The notes: generated by a model from the sequence alone, not told the origin. DNA of 64,000 nucleotides from Liolophura sinensis (GCF_032854445.1 NC_088303.1:35755265-35819264); one strand, 5' to 3'. Positions 51,332 to 64,000 are shown, counted from the stretch's first letter. Made by a program: numbers and translations.

Positions 51332-54300
51332 ATGGCAGCCCCCAAAGCTATGTGTGGAAAAGTGTGTATTGTTACGGGTGCATCTCGCGGGATTGGGCGT
51401 GGCATCGCCCTTCAGTTGGGGGAGGCAGGGGCAGTCGTTTATATCACAGGTAGGCCTAAGGTACCTGATCAAACTAAACAAAGAATCTTGTCCATTTTGC
51501 GAATGAGTGCAGCGGTTAGCTCAAGGCACACCTACATATATGTAAGTAGCTGTGAAAAAGTTCTTTCGTATCAGCTTGACATTAAAAAACATTTAAATAG
51601 TATGACATTTTTGAATAGCGTGGACAAAGTTCAAATCCACTTGTGGACAACATGCCTCTCTTTCGTTGCCTTACAAAATCTTGTCATCACCCTCTACTAG
51701 AATTGGTTTGCTTAGCATATCAGTATGAAATTTTTATTGATGTTTACTTAACTAGTTGAATGTGCGGTAACTATAGTAAATGGGTGCATTTGAGTGCACA
51801 GAGGATGTCAGGCACTTGACTAATGAGATCGCATGATCATATCCAGCTGTCATGACTTCAGCCGCGGATTTAAACCATTAGATTGTCACGTAACTGATAA
51901 AATGCAGTGATTTACTTGGAGCTTTCCAGTTTCCTCCAGTCAGTACACTGTGTAACGACATTGTAATAAATAATTCAAATGTATGAAGCCATAAGCAGTA
52001 AATAGTAATGAATGAATACAACTGAAGTTCTACTATCATTTGTCCAACTAAGAACTTTCTGAATTACATTACGTAGGTCGCACCCTGGAAACCTCATCAG
52101 GAGATAAAACCAGAGGTTCATTAAAGGCCACTGCAAGGGAGGTAAGTCATGATCATCACATCAGGGCTGTGATGCCTGACGATATGGCATAAAGCCATAA
52201 TCATTCATTCAAAATTTACATGTATGTGCTAGCTTTATAATATATGAACGGTTATGTGTATATGCACATGTACTGTGATCTTTCTGTTTCCACATCACTT
52301 ACATTTACAGTAGAAATGAAAATCCTTCTCGCATAACGTCTTTAGCAACAAGTTTCAGAGTTTTGGTATTTTTTTGTTTAAAGGTTGCAGAGATAGGGAC
52401 ACATGCAAGACCTTTAATTGCTTTTTCTTTTTTAATTTTTAAAATTTTTTTTTAATATTATTGAGGCTGTTAATGTGAAGGTTGGCAAAAAAAGTCTCCC
52501 CTTTTAACTTGTTTAGTTACTAAATAGAGAAGTGCTTGTCAGGTTTGGTGAAATTTTGGGGTTTTTTAGTGCAATTCTGTTTCTCCATTTTGCCATCATC
52601 TGGTTTGCCATCTTGGCTACATGTATCATGTCTTTTGCCCTCTAGGTTATAACCATGGGTGCTGTCTTGGTTACCTTTTTGTAAATACCAACTTGTTCAC
52701 CATCTGGACTTTTATCTTGTTTAATATCGGGACTGTCATCTTTTTGCCGTGTTAATTGCATGCATCCTCTTGACCATCATCTTGAGTATCATCTTGGTTA
52801 TCATCTTTTGTTTACCTTCTTTAGCGTCTAGGTTGTCATCTTGGTTATCATCTTTTTTATCTTCTTTAGCGTCTAGCTTGTCATCTTTGTTATCATCTTT
52901 TGTTTACCTTCTTTAGCGTCTAGCTTGTCATCTTGGTTATCATCTTTTGTTTACCTTCTTTAGCATCTAGCTTGTCATCTTGGTTATCATCTTTTGTTTA
53001 CCTTCTTTAGCGTCTAGCTTGTCATCTTGGTTATCATCTTTTGTTTACCTTCTTTAGCGTCTAGCTTGTCATCTTGGTTATCATCTTTTGTTTACCTTCT
53101 TTAGCGTCTAGCTTGTCATCTTGGTTATCATCTTTTGTTTACCTTCTTTAGCGTCTAGCTTGTCATCTTGGTTATCTTGTTTACCCCCCTGGCTACCAGG
53201 TTATTTACCATCTTGGTTGTCATCTTGGACACAATCTTCATCACCATGTTGTTTGTCATCTTGATTTTCATCCTTCTCGGCATTCATCTCATTTACCATC
53301 TTGGCTATCATCTTCATCTAAGTTAGCATCTTGGCTATCATCTTCCTCTTGGTTACCATGTTGGCTATCATCTTCCTCTTGGTTACCATGTTGGCTATCA
53401 TCTTCCTCTTGGTTACCATCTTGGCTATCATCCTCCTCTGGGTTATCATCTTGGCTATCATCCTCCTCTTGGTTATCATCTTGGCTATCGTCCTCCTCTT
53501 GGTTACCATCTTGACTATCATCCTCCTCTGGGTTATCATCTTGGCTATCGTCCTGCTCTTGGTTATCATCTTGGCTATCATCTTCCTCTTGGTTATCATC
53601 TTGGCTATCATTCTCCTCTTGGTTATCATCTTGGCTATCGTCCTCCTCTTGGTTATCATCTTAGCTATTGTCCTCCTCTTGGTTATCATCTTGACTATCA
53701 TCCTCCTCTTGGTTACTATCTTGGCTGTCATCTTCCTCTTGGTTAACATCTTGGCTATCATCCTCCTCTTGGTTATCATCTTGACTATCATCCTCATCTT
53801 GGTTACCATCTTGGCTGTCATCTTCCTCTTGGTTACCATTTTTGCTATCATCTTCCTCTTGGTTACCATCTTGTTTACGATCTTTGCTATGATATGGGAT
53901 ACCATCTTCATCTAAGCTACCATTTTTTTTATCATCTGTATTACCGGTTTGGGTTTAGTATTATATCATGTATAGTTACAGTTATTTGGTTATGATGACA
54001 GATTGAGGCTCGTGGTGGTCAGTGTATACCAGTACAGTGTGACCACTCTAAAGACGTCGATATTGAGAAACTGTTTGAGAAGGTCAAGCGAGAACAGGAT
54101 GGCCGACTTGATGTTCTTGTCAACAATGCCTACTCTGGAGTGAAGGTAATCCCTTTTTATCCGCACATTGATTAGCTGTTCTGTTGGGAGCTCAGGTGCT
54201 TTAGTCGCACTTTCAGATGTGACACACCTAAATCCAGTTCCTGATAACTTCAGGCTAAAGCCTTATTTCTTGAAATTTCCTTGTCAAATCAAAATAAAAA

Positions 54301-57300
54301 TAAACTCTTCATGCATTTAATTTTTAATATATATATATGTACATGGACATGCACTATTAAAACATTTTCATTTTTCAATTTGTGAGTATATTTATCCAAA
54401 ATAAGATTTTATAAATATCAGTGAATAAGGGAAGAGTTGGGGTGTTCCCACTGTGTCAAACCAGACTAATGCTGAGCTGGCATTTAATTTGATATGCAGG
54501 CATTTCATAGGCCTACTCTGAATTGCCTCCCTTGTTACACAACAGCAACTATGATGTAACATAAATTAGTATTTGACATGTGAAACTATGAGAAGTGGGA
54601 CCTCGCCTATTAAAGCGTGCAGTATGTTGGTGATATGACAGTAAAAAATATTTTCTGGGAAACAGAATGCAAACACATGATATCAGACTTAGATAAGAGT
54701 CGCAGAAATGTGGAGAGATCTTAAGGGCAGTATTTTATATTTTTCAATTTAAGTATATATATTTGATGAAATTGCTAAAGCTGTATTTTGAACAGAACTT
54801 TTAAAATTACTTTCAAATGTATTTTAAAAATACATAGCGTTTACCTAAGGCTCTCCGAATATAAAGCTTACAAAATTAAAATCTGTCTTAAAGTTACGCC
54901 TTCAATTATCTTATGTTGCTTTGACTCTGAAACTTGTTATGCGTAATATTATTAGGGGTTCTACCTCACCACAGCTTTCTCCTGTAACACACTTTTTAAG
55001 CGGGATAGTGACCTCAAGGGAGGTATTTTTGTAGTGGCTCTATTTTGCGTGCTTTTCAAAATTTGCCTTCAAACTTGCCTGTTTCTATGTATTTCACTGA
55101 GGGGGCCATAACTTAACTTGTCTCTCTAGTATTGTCTTCATTAGATGTCTCCGTGTTATTGATAAACTATTGATCTAATTAAAGATATTGAATATTAACG
55201 AATTGGCTAATTTATATTGATTTATTTATTTATTTGATTGGTGTTTTACACTGTACTCAAGAATATTTCATGTGTACGACGGCGGTCAGCATTATAATGG
55301 GAGGATAATTTATATTGAACATCACCTACCTTCTTACAATAGCATACTTTAAAGAACTGCTTGTTGTACCAGATTGGTGAGGAGAAAGCTATTGCAAGGT
55401 TTAATTCATCAATGCAGAATATTGTTTAGAATATTTTAAATGCACTGAACTGTGTGAGACTACTCCAGGTTTTGAACCCTCAGTGATCTCAGAGTCAGGT
55501 ACCTGAAGGCCAGCATTTGACAAAGAGTCCCAATCTCATCTACATGTATTGTCTATCTTTTTCGGTGAGGTGATAATAAATTGTGACAAAGCTATAAGAG
55601 AACATTTACACATATTGTGACATAGACATAAATATCTGCAGACTTTGATGGACAACTATGGAAAGCCGTTCTGGGAGCAGCCAGCCACGGTGTGGGATGA
55701 GGTGAACAATGTGGGACTCAGGTACGTCATGTGTGTGTTGGTGAATGGCAGAGAACGTCAAGTATGTGTTGGGGGAAGGCAGGGTACATCAGGTGGGTGT
55801 TGGGGGAAGGCTGGGTACATCAAGTGGGTGTTGGTGAATGGCAGAGTACATCAAGTGGGTGTTGGGGGAAGGCAGGGTACATCAAGTGTGTGTTGGGGGA
55901 AGGCAGGGTACATCAAGTGGGTGTTGGGGGAAGGCAGGGTACATCAAGTGTGTGTTGGGGGAAGGCAGGGTACATCAAGTGGGTGTTGGTGAGTGGCAGG
56001 GTACATCAAGTGGGTGTTGGGGAAGGCAGGGTATATCAAGTGGGTGTTGGGGAAGGCAGGGTACATCAAGTGGGTGTTGGTGAATGGCAGGGTACATCAA
56101 GTGGGTGTTGGGGAAGGCAGGGTACATCAAGTGGGTGTTGGGGGAAGGCAGGGTACATCAGGTGGGTGTTGGGGGAAGGCAGGGTACATCAAGTGGGTGT
56201 TGGGGAAGGCAGGGTACATCAAGTGGGTGTTGGGGGAAGGCAGGGTACATCAAGTGGGTGTTGGGGGAAGGCAGGGTACATCAAGTGGGTGTTGGGGAAG
56301 GCAGGGTACATCAAGTGGGTGTTGGTGAATGGCAGGGTACATCAAGTGTGTGTTGGGGGAAGGCAGGGTACATCAAGTGTGTGTTGGTGATTGGCAGGGT
56401 ACATCAAGTGGGTGTTGGTGAGTGGCAGGGTACATCAAGTGGGTGTTGGGGAAGGCAGGGTACATCAGGTGGGTGTTGGGGGAAGGCAGGGTACATCAAG
56501 TGGGTGTTGGGGAAGGCAGGGTACATCAAGTGGGTGTTGGGGGAAGGCAGGGTACATCAAGTGGGTGTTGGGGGAAGGCAGGGTACATCAAGTGGGTGTT
56601 GGGGAAGGCAGGGTACATCAAGTGGGTGTTGGTGAATGGCAGGGTACATCAAGTGTGTGTTGGGGGAAGGCAGGGTACATCAAGTGTGTGTTGGTGATTG
56701 GCAGGGTACATCAAGTGGGTGTTGGTGAGTGGCAGGGTACATCAAGTGGGTGTTGGGGAAGGCAGGGTACATCAAGTGGGTGTTGGGGAAGGAAGGGTAC
56801 ATCAAGTGGGTGTTGGTGAATGGCAGGGTACATCAAGTGGGTGTTGGGGAAGGCAGGGTACATCAGGTGGGTGTTGGTGAATGGCAGGGTACATCAAGTG
56901 GGTGTTGGGGAAGGCAGGGTACATCAAGTGGGTGTTGGTGAATGGCAGGGTACATCAAGTGGGGTGTTGGGGAAGGCAGGGTACATCAAGTGGGTCTTGG
57001 TGAATGGCAGGGTACATCAAGTGGGTGTTGGGGGAAGGCAGGGTACATCAATTGGTACTTGGGGGAAGACAGGGTACATCAAGTGGGTGTTGGTGAATGG
57101 CAGGGTACATCAGGTGGGTGTTGGTGAATGGCAGGGTACATCAAGTGGGTGTTGGGGAAGGCAGGGTACATCAAGTGGGTGTTGGGGAAGGAAGGGTACA
57201 TCAAGTGGGTGTTGGTGAATGGCAGGGTACATCAAGTGGGTGTTGGGGAAGGCTGGGTACATCAGGTGGGTGTTGGTGAATGGCAGGGTACATCAAGTGG

Positions 57301-58560
57301 GTGTTGGGGAAGGCAGGGTACATCAAGTGGGTGTTGGTGAATGGCAGGGTACATCAAGTGGGTGTTGGGGAAGGCAGGGTACATCAAGTGGGTGTTGGTG
57401 AATGGCAGGGTACATCAAGTGGGTGTTGGGGAAGGCAGGGTACATCAAGTGGGTCTTGGTGAATGGCAGGGTACATCAAGTGGGTGTTGGGGGAAGGCAG
57501 GGTACATCAATTGGTACTTGGGGGAAGACAGGGTACATCAAGTGGGTGTTGGTGAATGGCAGGGTACATCAAGTGGGTGTTGGTGAATGGCAGGGTACAT
57601 CAATTGGTACTTGGGGGAAGGCAGGGTACATCAATTGGTACTTGGGGGAAGGCAGGGTACATCAATTGGTACTTGGGGGAAGGCAGGGTACATCAAGTGT
57701 GTGTTGGTCTTTGGCAGGGTACATCAAGTGGGTGTTGGTCTTTGGCAGGGTACATCAAGTGTGTCTGTTGGGGGAAGGCAGGGTACATCAAGTGTGAGTT
57801 GGGGGAAGGCAGGGTACATCAAGTGTGTGTTGGGGGAGGGCAGGGCACATCAAGTATGTGTTGAGGGAAGGCTGGGTACATCAAGGAGAGATATGTTTTT
57901 GTAGTTAGGCCAGGAGAGATTTGTTTTTGTAGTTAGGCCTTGAAACACCTTGAAATTGAGAACATGCATACTGTCTGATAATAATAATGTGGTTTTACAT
58001 TACTTTACTTAAACTTGTATGACCGTTAATAAATATTTATTCAGAGATTTCTTGAAAATGTGAATACAGGGCCGGGAAAAAAGCCTGTAAGGGCTGTTTA
58101 TACTGGCTTGTTTAAAATCCTACGTCCACAGGAATCATTACATCTGCACAGTGCAAGCAGCTCGTCTTATGGTCCCCCGTAAACAAGGCTTGATTGTCAA
58201 CATCTCTTCAGCTGGTGGCATTGGATATTTTGTCAGCCCTGTATACGGAATTGGAAAAGAGGCTGTAAGTTTACACTGTGTTAAGTGTACCAGGTGTATG
58301 AACGGCTCTCTGTGTGTGCTAAATGATGCTTCTGCTTTAAAATGGAAACTTGAATTCCAAGACCTTTATTGCTTCCTGACTTGGCGCTCCGATTATTAAA
58401 ATGTCAGTATATTGATGTGGCTGAGTGGGGTGTTATGTCTGGGAACTGCAGCATGGCATTTTAGTGAAGCAGCAGCTGTAATACTGCATGATTGCACTGA
58501 ATTTTTAAGTGACCCACTACAAGATCCTTTCAGCCATCGTCTCTTCATCTGTGTTTATAG

Positions 58561-58602
<42 letters not shown>

Positions 58603-60003
58603 TTTATGTTGTTTTGGCTGGAAATATGTTGACTTGAATTTTTGGAAAGACTATACGTGAAATAACTTATCTTTTTCATGTGGTTAGTTTTAAAAGTCCT
58701 CAGAGGTTTAGATAATATAAAAATGGTTTCTCCTTTCTTTATAAGTGTTCACAAGCTTATTATCGGTGCTGTCACAGCTCAGTTGTTTCTTGTGAAAGAT
58801 GGTAATTAAAATCAAACCCTTCTGTCCTCAGGTACAAATGAAATCATTCAGTCATTTTGACTTCTGTTCTCTAGTGTGACCGTATGGCAGCAGATTGTGC
58901 AGTTGAGCTTCGCAAACATAACGTAGCTTGTGTGTCATTGTGGCCTGGAGCGGTGAGAACTGAACATATCCAAGATATCTTCTCGGCAGAACAGGCTTTT
59001 CTCAAGGTGACCTAGCAGCAGTTGTTTTCTCATTGTGAGCTACATGTACACGTAACTACAGAGGTTTCTCAGGATGACCTAGCTGCAGCAGTTTTCTCAG
59101 GGTGTACTCGCTGGAGCAGTTTTCTCAGGGTGTACTTGCAGGAACATTTTTCTCAGTCTGACCTGATTGCAGGAGTTTTCTTGCACTGATCTAGCTGGAG
59201 CAGTTTTCTCAAGCTGATCTAGTCACAGCAGTTTTCTCAAGAACCTATTTGCTGCAGTTTTTTTCAGGATGACCTAGATTCAGCAGTTTTCTCAGCGTGA
59301 TCTAGCTGCAGCAGTTTTCTCAGGGTGACCAAGTTGCACCTGTTTTCTCATTGTGACTTGTAGCAAATTATTTCTGAGGAGAAGATATTTTTCATTGCCA
59401 GGTTAATCATGAACTGAGTGTGATGTTCACTGGGTGTTTGAAAGCCAATAATATTAGAAACAAAAAACTAATAATTTTAAAACATGCAAAAATGTTTGAT
59501 GAATAAAAGGTTTAATTTTATATAGGTTTTTAGTATTAAGACTACAAAGATATTATATGTTGGGTATGGTTCTTGTCATACCAGGTACCTGAAGATGGAT
59601 TTTTGAATAGCAAAGATTATACGAAGGTAAGTATAACACTCTACTGACTTTACTGCGATTGACTTTTGCTATAAAACTAAAGTTTATGTATTTAGACTGA
59701 TTTTGATCCCGATTTTGATACTTGCAAGTGAAAAACTTGTGAGAATAAAGACACCTACCAAATAAATAAATAAATGAATTTAAACACTTCATGTACATGT
59801 AGGTTATGATACTAAAGGATGACTTCAAGTTTGACAAAAAATGCAAACAATAAACAGCCAACGAATTTTAATTTGCTGATTGTATCTTAATGCCCGTGCA
59901 ACTCTGTGACAGAGAGAGAGAGTGAAAACTAGACTTCCCCTCACCACATACACCTTGAGGTTATAAAGTCTAACTCACTCTCGTTTAAGTTACAGAGGAA
60001 TAA

Positions 60004-60049
<46 letters not shown>

Positions 60050-60180
60050 GTATATATATGTTATCAAATGTAATATGTTAGCCGTTGTTTGTTCTTTTGA
60101 TCTTGAGCTTCGGACCATGTTCATGGAATCTGCAGAGAGTGTGGAGCTGAGTGGGAAGTGTATAGTAAAGCTGGCTACAG
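51332..60180 (+). CDS. DHRS1: Dehydrogenase/reductase SDR family member 1, coding exons 1-8 (3' end outside window)
   Basis: NAD(P)H-dependent short-chain dehydrogenase; the vertebrate protein is linked to the endoplasmic reticulum and reduces steroids and xenobiotic carbonyls. Coding exons: 51332-51449, 52077-52141, 54002-54145, 55642-55721, 58132-58264, 58875-59006, 59585-59626, 60108-60180, all with AG/GT borders and compatible phases, giving 262 residues. The cofactor motif TGASRGIG is at 15-22, acidic D75 follows strand 3, NNAYSG (Tyr where most SDRs have Gly) is at 102-107, catalytic Asn is at 132 in NNVG, Ser at 161/162, Tyr174 and Lys178 in YGIGK, and the PG motif at 204-205. ELSGKCIV at the end matches the DHRS1-specific region. 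About 50 C-terminal residues are missing; the last donor (60180/60181) points to an exon beyond base 64000. An acceptor 9 bases before the ATG implies an untranslated first exon. Confidence 0.96.
52750..53180. repeat. 47-bp minisatellite in DHRS1 intron 2-3
   Basis: Unit ATCTTGGTTATCATCTTTTG, TTTACCTTCTTTAGCGTCTA, GCTTGTC; about 8 copies, the central ones near identical. Same period as the 7.4 kb satellite but unrelated sequence. Confidence 0.92.
53290..53900. repeat. 30-bp minisatellite in DHRS1 intron 2-3
   Basis: Unit TTGGCTATCATCTTCCTCTT plus GGTTACCATC, about 20 copies. A period divisible by three leaves frames open on both strands (194 and 197 codons). Related by its ATCTTGGTTATCATC core to the 47-bp array just upstream. 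Confidence 0.93.
55217..55308 (-). mobile_element. SINE family A, 3' fragment in DHRS1 intron 3-4
   Basis: (TTTA)n, ATTGGTGTTTTACACTGTAC, ACGACGGCGGTCAGCATTAT. Confidence 0.82.
55725..57890. repeat. 30/31-bp G-rich minisatellite, about 70 copies, in DHRS1 intron 4-5
   Basis: Unit GGTACATCAAGTGGGTGTTG plus GGGAAGGCAG with variants GTGAATGGCAG and CAATTGGTACTTGGGGGAA. It begins immediately after the exon 4 donor and makes up most of the 2.4-kb intron. Confidence 0.95.
58558..58597. repeat. (TA)n(TG)n microsatellite
   Basis: ATATATATATATGTGTGTGT followed by further TG units, in DHRS1 intron 5-6. Confidence 0.9.
59010..59360. repeat. ~28-bp degenerate minisatellite in DHRS1 intron 6-7
   Basis: Unit like GACCTAGCTGCAGCAGTTTT plus CTCAGGGT, about 12 diverged copies. 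The first copy overlaps the exon 6 donor region (AAGGTGACCTAGCAGCAG). Confidence 0.85.
60006..60062. repeat. (TA)n microsatellite in DHRS1 intron 7-8
   Basis: Interrupted TA tract ending ~45 bases before the exon 8 acceptor. Confidence 0.92.
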
Positions 60181-62069
60181 GTAAGTTTGCCCATTAAGTC
60201 TTCAAGGGGAGTGAATGTATTCAAGGGTTGCCGGGGAGCGGTTCGGCATCAGCTTTGTAAAATCTCTTAGATGAAATTCAGACAAAGGGAATGTTGCTAA
60301 CTTATGTAATCTGAAAATGAAGAAAGTGTGTGAGATGATAAATTCCATGAGCGAAGGACCAAAATTTCACATATTGGTATATTATATGTTAATATTTTTA
60401 ACTTTGTATGTGTTTTTAGTTCATATTTCCATACTATAGCCCTGGAAAATAGGTAGCTTTATTGGTGTTATGTCACTTCGATTGCACACAATGTATTGGT
60501 CAGTGTGTTAACTCAAATTGTGCTTAATATAAGGCAGTAACATTGCTCAGTAAATCCTCCATCAGTTCTGAGAAACCATGTTTTTACCTTTGGAACTACT
60601 TCCTTAACTAATGCAAAATGACAAACATAATGGAATACTAAGCTTTACTGATAAAAAAAGGAAGACACTTAATACCTTTCTGACTTGGAGGAGAGGTGGT
60701 GAGGGGAGGGACCACAACCTAGAACATTTTCCTTTGTGCTCCTTTCTTTTTATCAATTCTGAAACTTACCAAAATAGCCAAACCATCTGACTTGATAGCT
60801 AATGAATAATAACAAGTGGCCACCTGTGACACAATATATTGAAATTTTCAAGTGAATATCTGATTGGTTGACGAAGATGGTGTGTTCAGTTTGATGTGAA
60901 GACTTTAGCATAGCAGACCAATCAAGGCAGAAAACAAGGTGATATAAAATGGTAGCAGTAGACATACATATAGGTAGTGTCTGGCTTGATTTAATTGAGA
61001 TGTTGCAACAAGGGCACAACGAAAGACACTGAACTTTGCTGACATTTAAGATTGTTCTGTTATTTTTTTTTTTTTTTTCAAGCCCACATCTGAAAATAAA
61101 ATTAAAATATGACAAATTCCAAGTGGCATAAAGAAGGAAATCTTGTGCAGGAGATGGCAAACAGAAGATTACCTTTTGAATATGCAACAGGGACGAGAAT
61201 ACTGTAATACATTCACCAGTAATATAATGTCACAATGAGGAATTGCCAGTTTGTAAGAAGTTAAGACGGACTCGTACAAAGAAAAACAGTCCAAAGTATT
61301 CAATCATGAAATAAATCAGTGTGTAAATCGTGTTTGTAGTTTAAAAGTTGTCATTTAGGACTTCTGTGCCTTAGTCTATGTATAGGTAATCAATTATATT
61401 GTATTCCTGTATAAATCAGGGGTCTGCTAGTGGACTAAGCATCCCCGAGGCCTGGTCCCTTTGCATTGTTTTAATGTGATTGAATATTAAATGTGATGGC
61501 AACACAGCATTTTGAGCAATTCTAGACCTGTGAGGTCTAAAAAAATTGAAAATAACATCACTGCAATCTTCTTTTTTTTTTCTTTTACCTAATTCTGCTT
61601 AAGAAATGGTGTTAGAGGGCATGTAAATTACTTCTGTTTATGCATTTACATTAAAAGTTAGAAAAAAAAACCCTAACTGAGATAAGCTGAAAAGGAGTTG
61701 TATTTTGCTGGTTATGTGTGACCATTAGACAGCTATCACACTGTTGTCGCTGCTCTGGTTTTACTGTCTATGCTGTGTGTCTTCTTTTGATAATTATATC
61801 AAAGTATGTATCTCAACTGCTCTTTGCTGCAACTGGAAATTCGTAGGTCCATTGCGGAGAACTTATTCAACAAGATAAATACCCTGCCCTTGTTTTAGGT
61901 TAAGCAGAATCAGACACAATTTTAGCGTCAGACACAATTTTAGCATCAGACACAGTTTTAAAGCATCTTTGACTGAGATTCTGGAAATTCCATCCCTTTT
62001 TACTTGCGCAAGCGCTGTACAAGGCTTATGCTCAGTAAGACAAGGATTCTTTAATTTAATTCTTTGCCG
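60181..62069. other. Start of the last visible DHRS1 intron
   Basis: Begins GTAAGT after exon 8. I searched for a phase-1 exon continuing after GKCIVKLAT with the expected DPNI-like motif and saw none. Confidence 0.6.
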
Positions 62070-64000
62070 AACACAACCAGGCCTTGTTTGCCTGACCCAA
62101 CCAACCCTTGTTTGCTTGACACAACCAGGCCTTGTTTGCCTGACCCAACCAATCCTTGTTTGCTTGACACAACCAGGCCTTGTTTGCCTGACGCAACCAA
62201 TCCTTGTTTGCCTACAAAACCTGGCCTTGTTTGCCTGACCCAACCAATCATTGTTTGCTTGACACAACCAGGCCTTGTTTGCCTGACCCAACCAGGCCTT
62301 GTTTGCCTGACCCAACCAGGCCTTGTTTGCCTGCAAAACCTGGCCTTGTTTGCCTGATCCAACCAATCCTTGTTTGCCTGCAAAACCTGGCCTTGTTTGC
62401 CTGACCGAACCAATCCTTGTTTGCCTGACACAACCAGGCCTTGTTTGCCTGACACAACCAGGCCTTGTTTGCCTGACCTAACCAATCCTTGTTTGCTCGA
62501 CACAACCAGGCCTTGTTTGCCTGACCCAACCAATCCTTCTTTGCCTGCAAAGCCTGGCCTTGTTAGCCTGATTCAACCAGATTTTGTTTGCTTGACATAA
62601 CCAGGCCTTGTGTGCCTAACACAACCAGGCCTTGTGTGTCTGACACAAACATGTTTTGTTTGCAGAACACAACCAGGTTTTGCTTTCCTGACATATCCAG
62701 GCCTTGTTTGCCTGACCCAACTAATCCTTGTTTGCCTGCAAAACCTGGCCTTGTTTGCCTGACCCAACCAATCCTTGTTTGCTTGACACAACCAGGCCTC
62801 GTTTGCCCGACACAATCAGACCTTGTTTTGCCTTACACAACCAAGTTTTTTTGCCTGTTCAACCAGGTTATGTTTTCCTGGCACAACCAGATTTTGTTTG
62901 CCTGACACAACCAGATTTTGTTTGCTTGACATAACCAGGCCTTGTGAGCCTGACACAACCAGGCCTTGTGTGCCTGACACAAACATGTTTTGTTTGCCGA
63001 ACACAACCAGGTTTTGTTTTCCTGACACATCCAAGCCTTGTTTGCTTGACCCAACCAATCCTTGTTTGCCTGACACAGCCAGACGTTGTTTGCCTGACCC
63101 AACCAATCCTTGTTTGCCTTCAAAACCTGGCCTTGTTTGCCTGACCCAACCAATCCTTGTTTGCTTGACACAACCAGGCCTTGTTTGCTTGACACAACCA
63201 GGCCTTGTGTGCCTGACACTATTAGACCTTGTTTGCCTGACACCACCAATCCTTGTTTGCTCGACACAACCAGGCCTTCTGTGCCTGACATAACCAGGCC
63301 TTGTGTGCCTGACGCAACCATGTTTTGTTTGCCTGACACAACCAAGTTTTGCTTTCCTGACACAACCAGATTTTGTTTGCCTGATACAACCAGATTTTGT
63401 TTGCTTGACATAACCAGGCCTTGTGAACCTGACACAACCAGGCCTTGTGTGCCTGACACAACCAAGTTTTTTTTTTGCCTGATATAACCAGGTTTTGTTT
63501 TCCTGACACAATCAGGCATTGTTTGCCTGACACAACCAAGCCTTGTGTGCCTGACACAACCAGGCCTTGTTTGCCTGACACAACCAGGTTTTGCTTTCTT
63601 GACACATCCAGGCCTTGTGTGCCTGACACAACCAGGTTTTGATTTCTTGACACATCCAGGCCTTGTTGCCTGACCCAACCAACCCTTGTTTGCTTGACCC
63701 AACCAATCCTTGTTTGCTTGACACAACCAGACCTTGTTTGCCTGAGGCAACCAGGCCTTGTTTGCTTGACACAACAAGGCCTTGTTGCTAAACACAACCA
63801 GGCCCTGTTGGTAGACACAAACCAGCCTTGTTTGCCTGACACAACCAGGCCTTGTTTCCCTGACACAACCAGGCCTTGTTGCTAGACACAACCAGGCCTT
63901 GTTGCTAGACACAACCAGGCCTTATTGCTAGACACAACCCAGCCTTGTTTGCCTGACGCAACCTGGCCTTGTTTGCTTGACACAACCAGACCTTGTTTCC
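62070..64000. repeat. 24-bp minisatellite, about 80 copies, reaching the window end
   Basis: Unit ACAACCAGGCCTTGTTTGCC plus TGAC. Variants CCCAACCAATCC, ACAACCAGATTTTG and TGCAAAACCTGGCC recur in blocks, so there is higher-order structure. It sits in the last visible DHRS1 intron. Open frames up to 359 codons arise from the period of 24. Confidence 0.95.

Noticed and set aside
53318-53915. Opposed 194- and 197-codon ORFs, one resembling a hydrophobic multi-pass protein
   Set aside because: Both are produced by the 30-bp repeat inside a DHRS1 intron.
55645-57904. Many overlapping plus-strand ORFs (up to 219 codons) of GYIKWVL/GRVHQVG-type repeats
   Set aside because: They are translations of the 30/31-bp minisatellite in all three frames; only the first 80 bases (55642-55721) are DHRS1 exon 4.
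61863-63912. Long ORFs (up to 359 codons) on both strands near the window end
   Set aside because: The 24-bp period leaves frames open without selection; sequence follows the repeat unit exactly.

Overview
The window looks like nuclear DNA of a lophotrochozoan animal, most likely a mollusc. It is AT-rich, its genes have introns with GT..AG junctions, and it is full of tRNA-derived SINEs of the kinds common in molluscan genomes, plus (TA)n tracts and intronic minisatellites. The species cannot be told from the sequence. Everything here is read by eye; no database search was run.

Layout. Bases 1-30,000 hold no gene I can support. They contain dispersed and tandem repeats: a pair of diverged ~700-800 bp repeats at 2.0 and 22.4 kb, a 47-bp satellite at 7.4-8.7 kb, a 2.5-copy duplication at 13.7-14.6 kb, two decayed Penelope-like retroelements pointing at each other at 18.75-20.4 kb next to a large (TA)n palindrome, and many SINEs. 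Bases 30,029-35,570 hold a complete seven-exon minus-strand gene for a 317-residue CRAL-TRIO lipid-transfer protein related to alpha-tocopherol transfer protein/clavesin. Its exon phases join without a break.

Bases 36,276-42,461 are the most unusual part: a ~6.2 kb, GC-richer, almost wholly coding mobile element with ~100-bp terminal inverted repeats. It has eight tightly packed genes on both strands (ATGA overlaps, 2-11 bp gaps, overlapping divergent starts), repeated leader modules that begin with the inner TIR motif, paralogous beta-rich proteins and several membrane-anchored proteins. I see no polymerase, integrase, protease or packaging ATPase. It resembles a virus-like or Polinton-derived passenger rather than an ordinary cut-and-paste transposon. 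Three of its eight genes carry stops or frame changes, so this copy is decayed.

Bases 42.5-49 kb hold SINEs and a TA-flanked MITE with a SINE inserted in it. From ~49.4 kb there is a promoter-like stretch with two TCACGTGA motifs, followed by the plus-strand gene DHRS1 (51,332 to beyond the window end). Eight coding exons give 262 residues including the complete SDR catalytic set; the last ~50 residues lie outside. Its introns have been inflated by at least five unrelated minisatellites (47, 30, 30/31, ~28 and 24 bp units), together about 5.5 kb.
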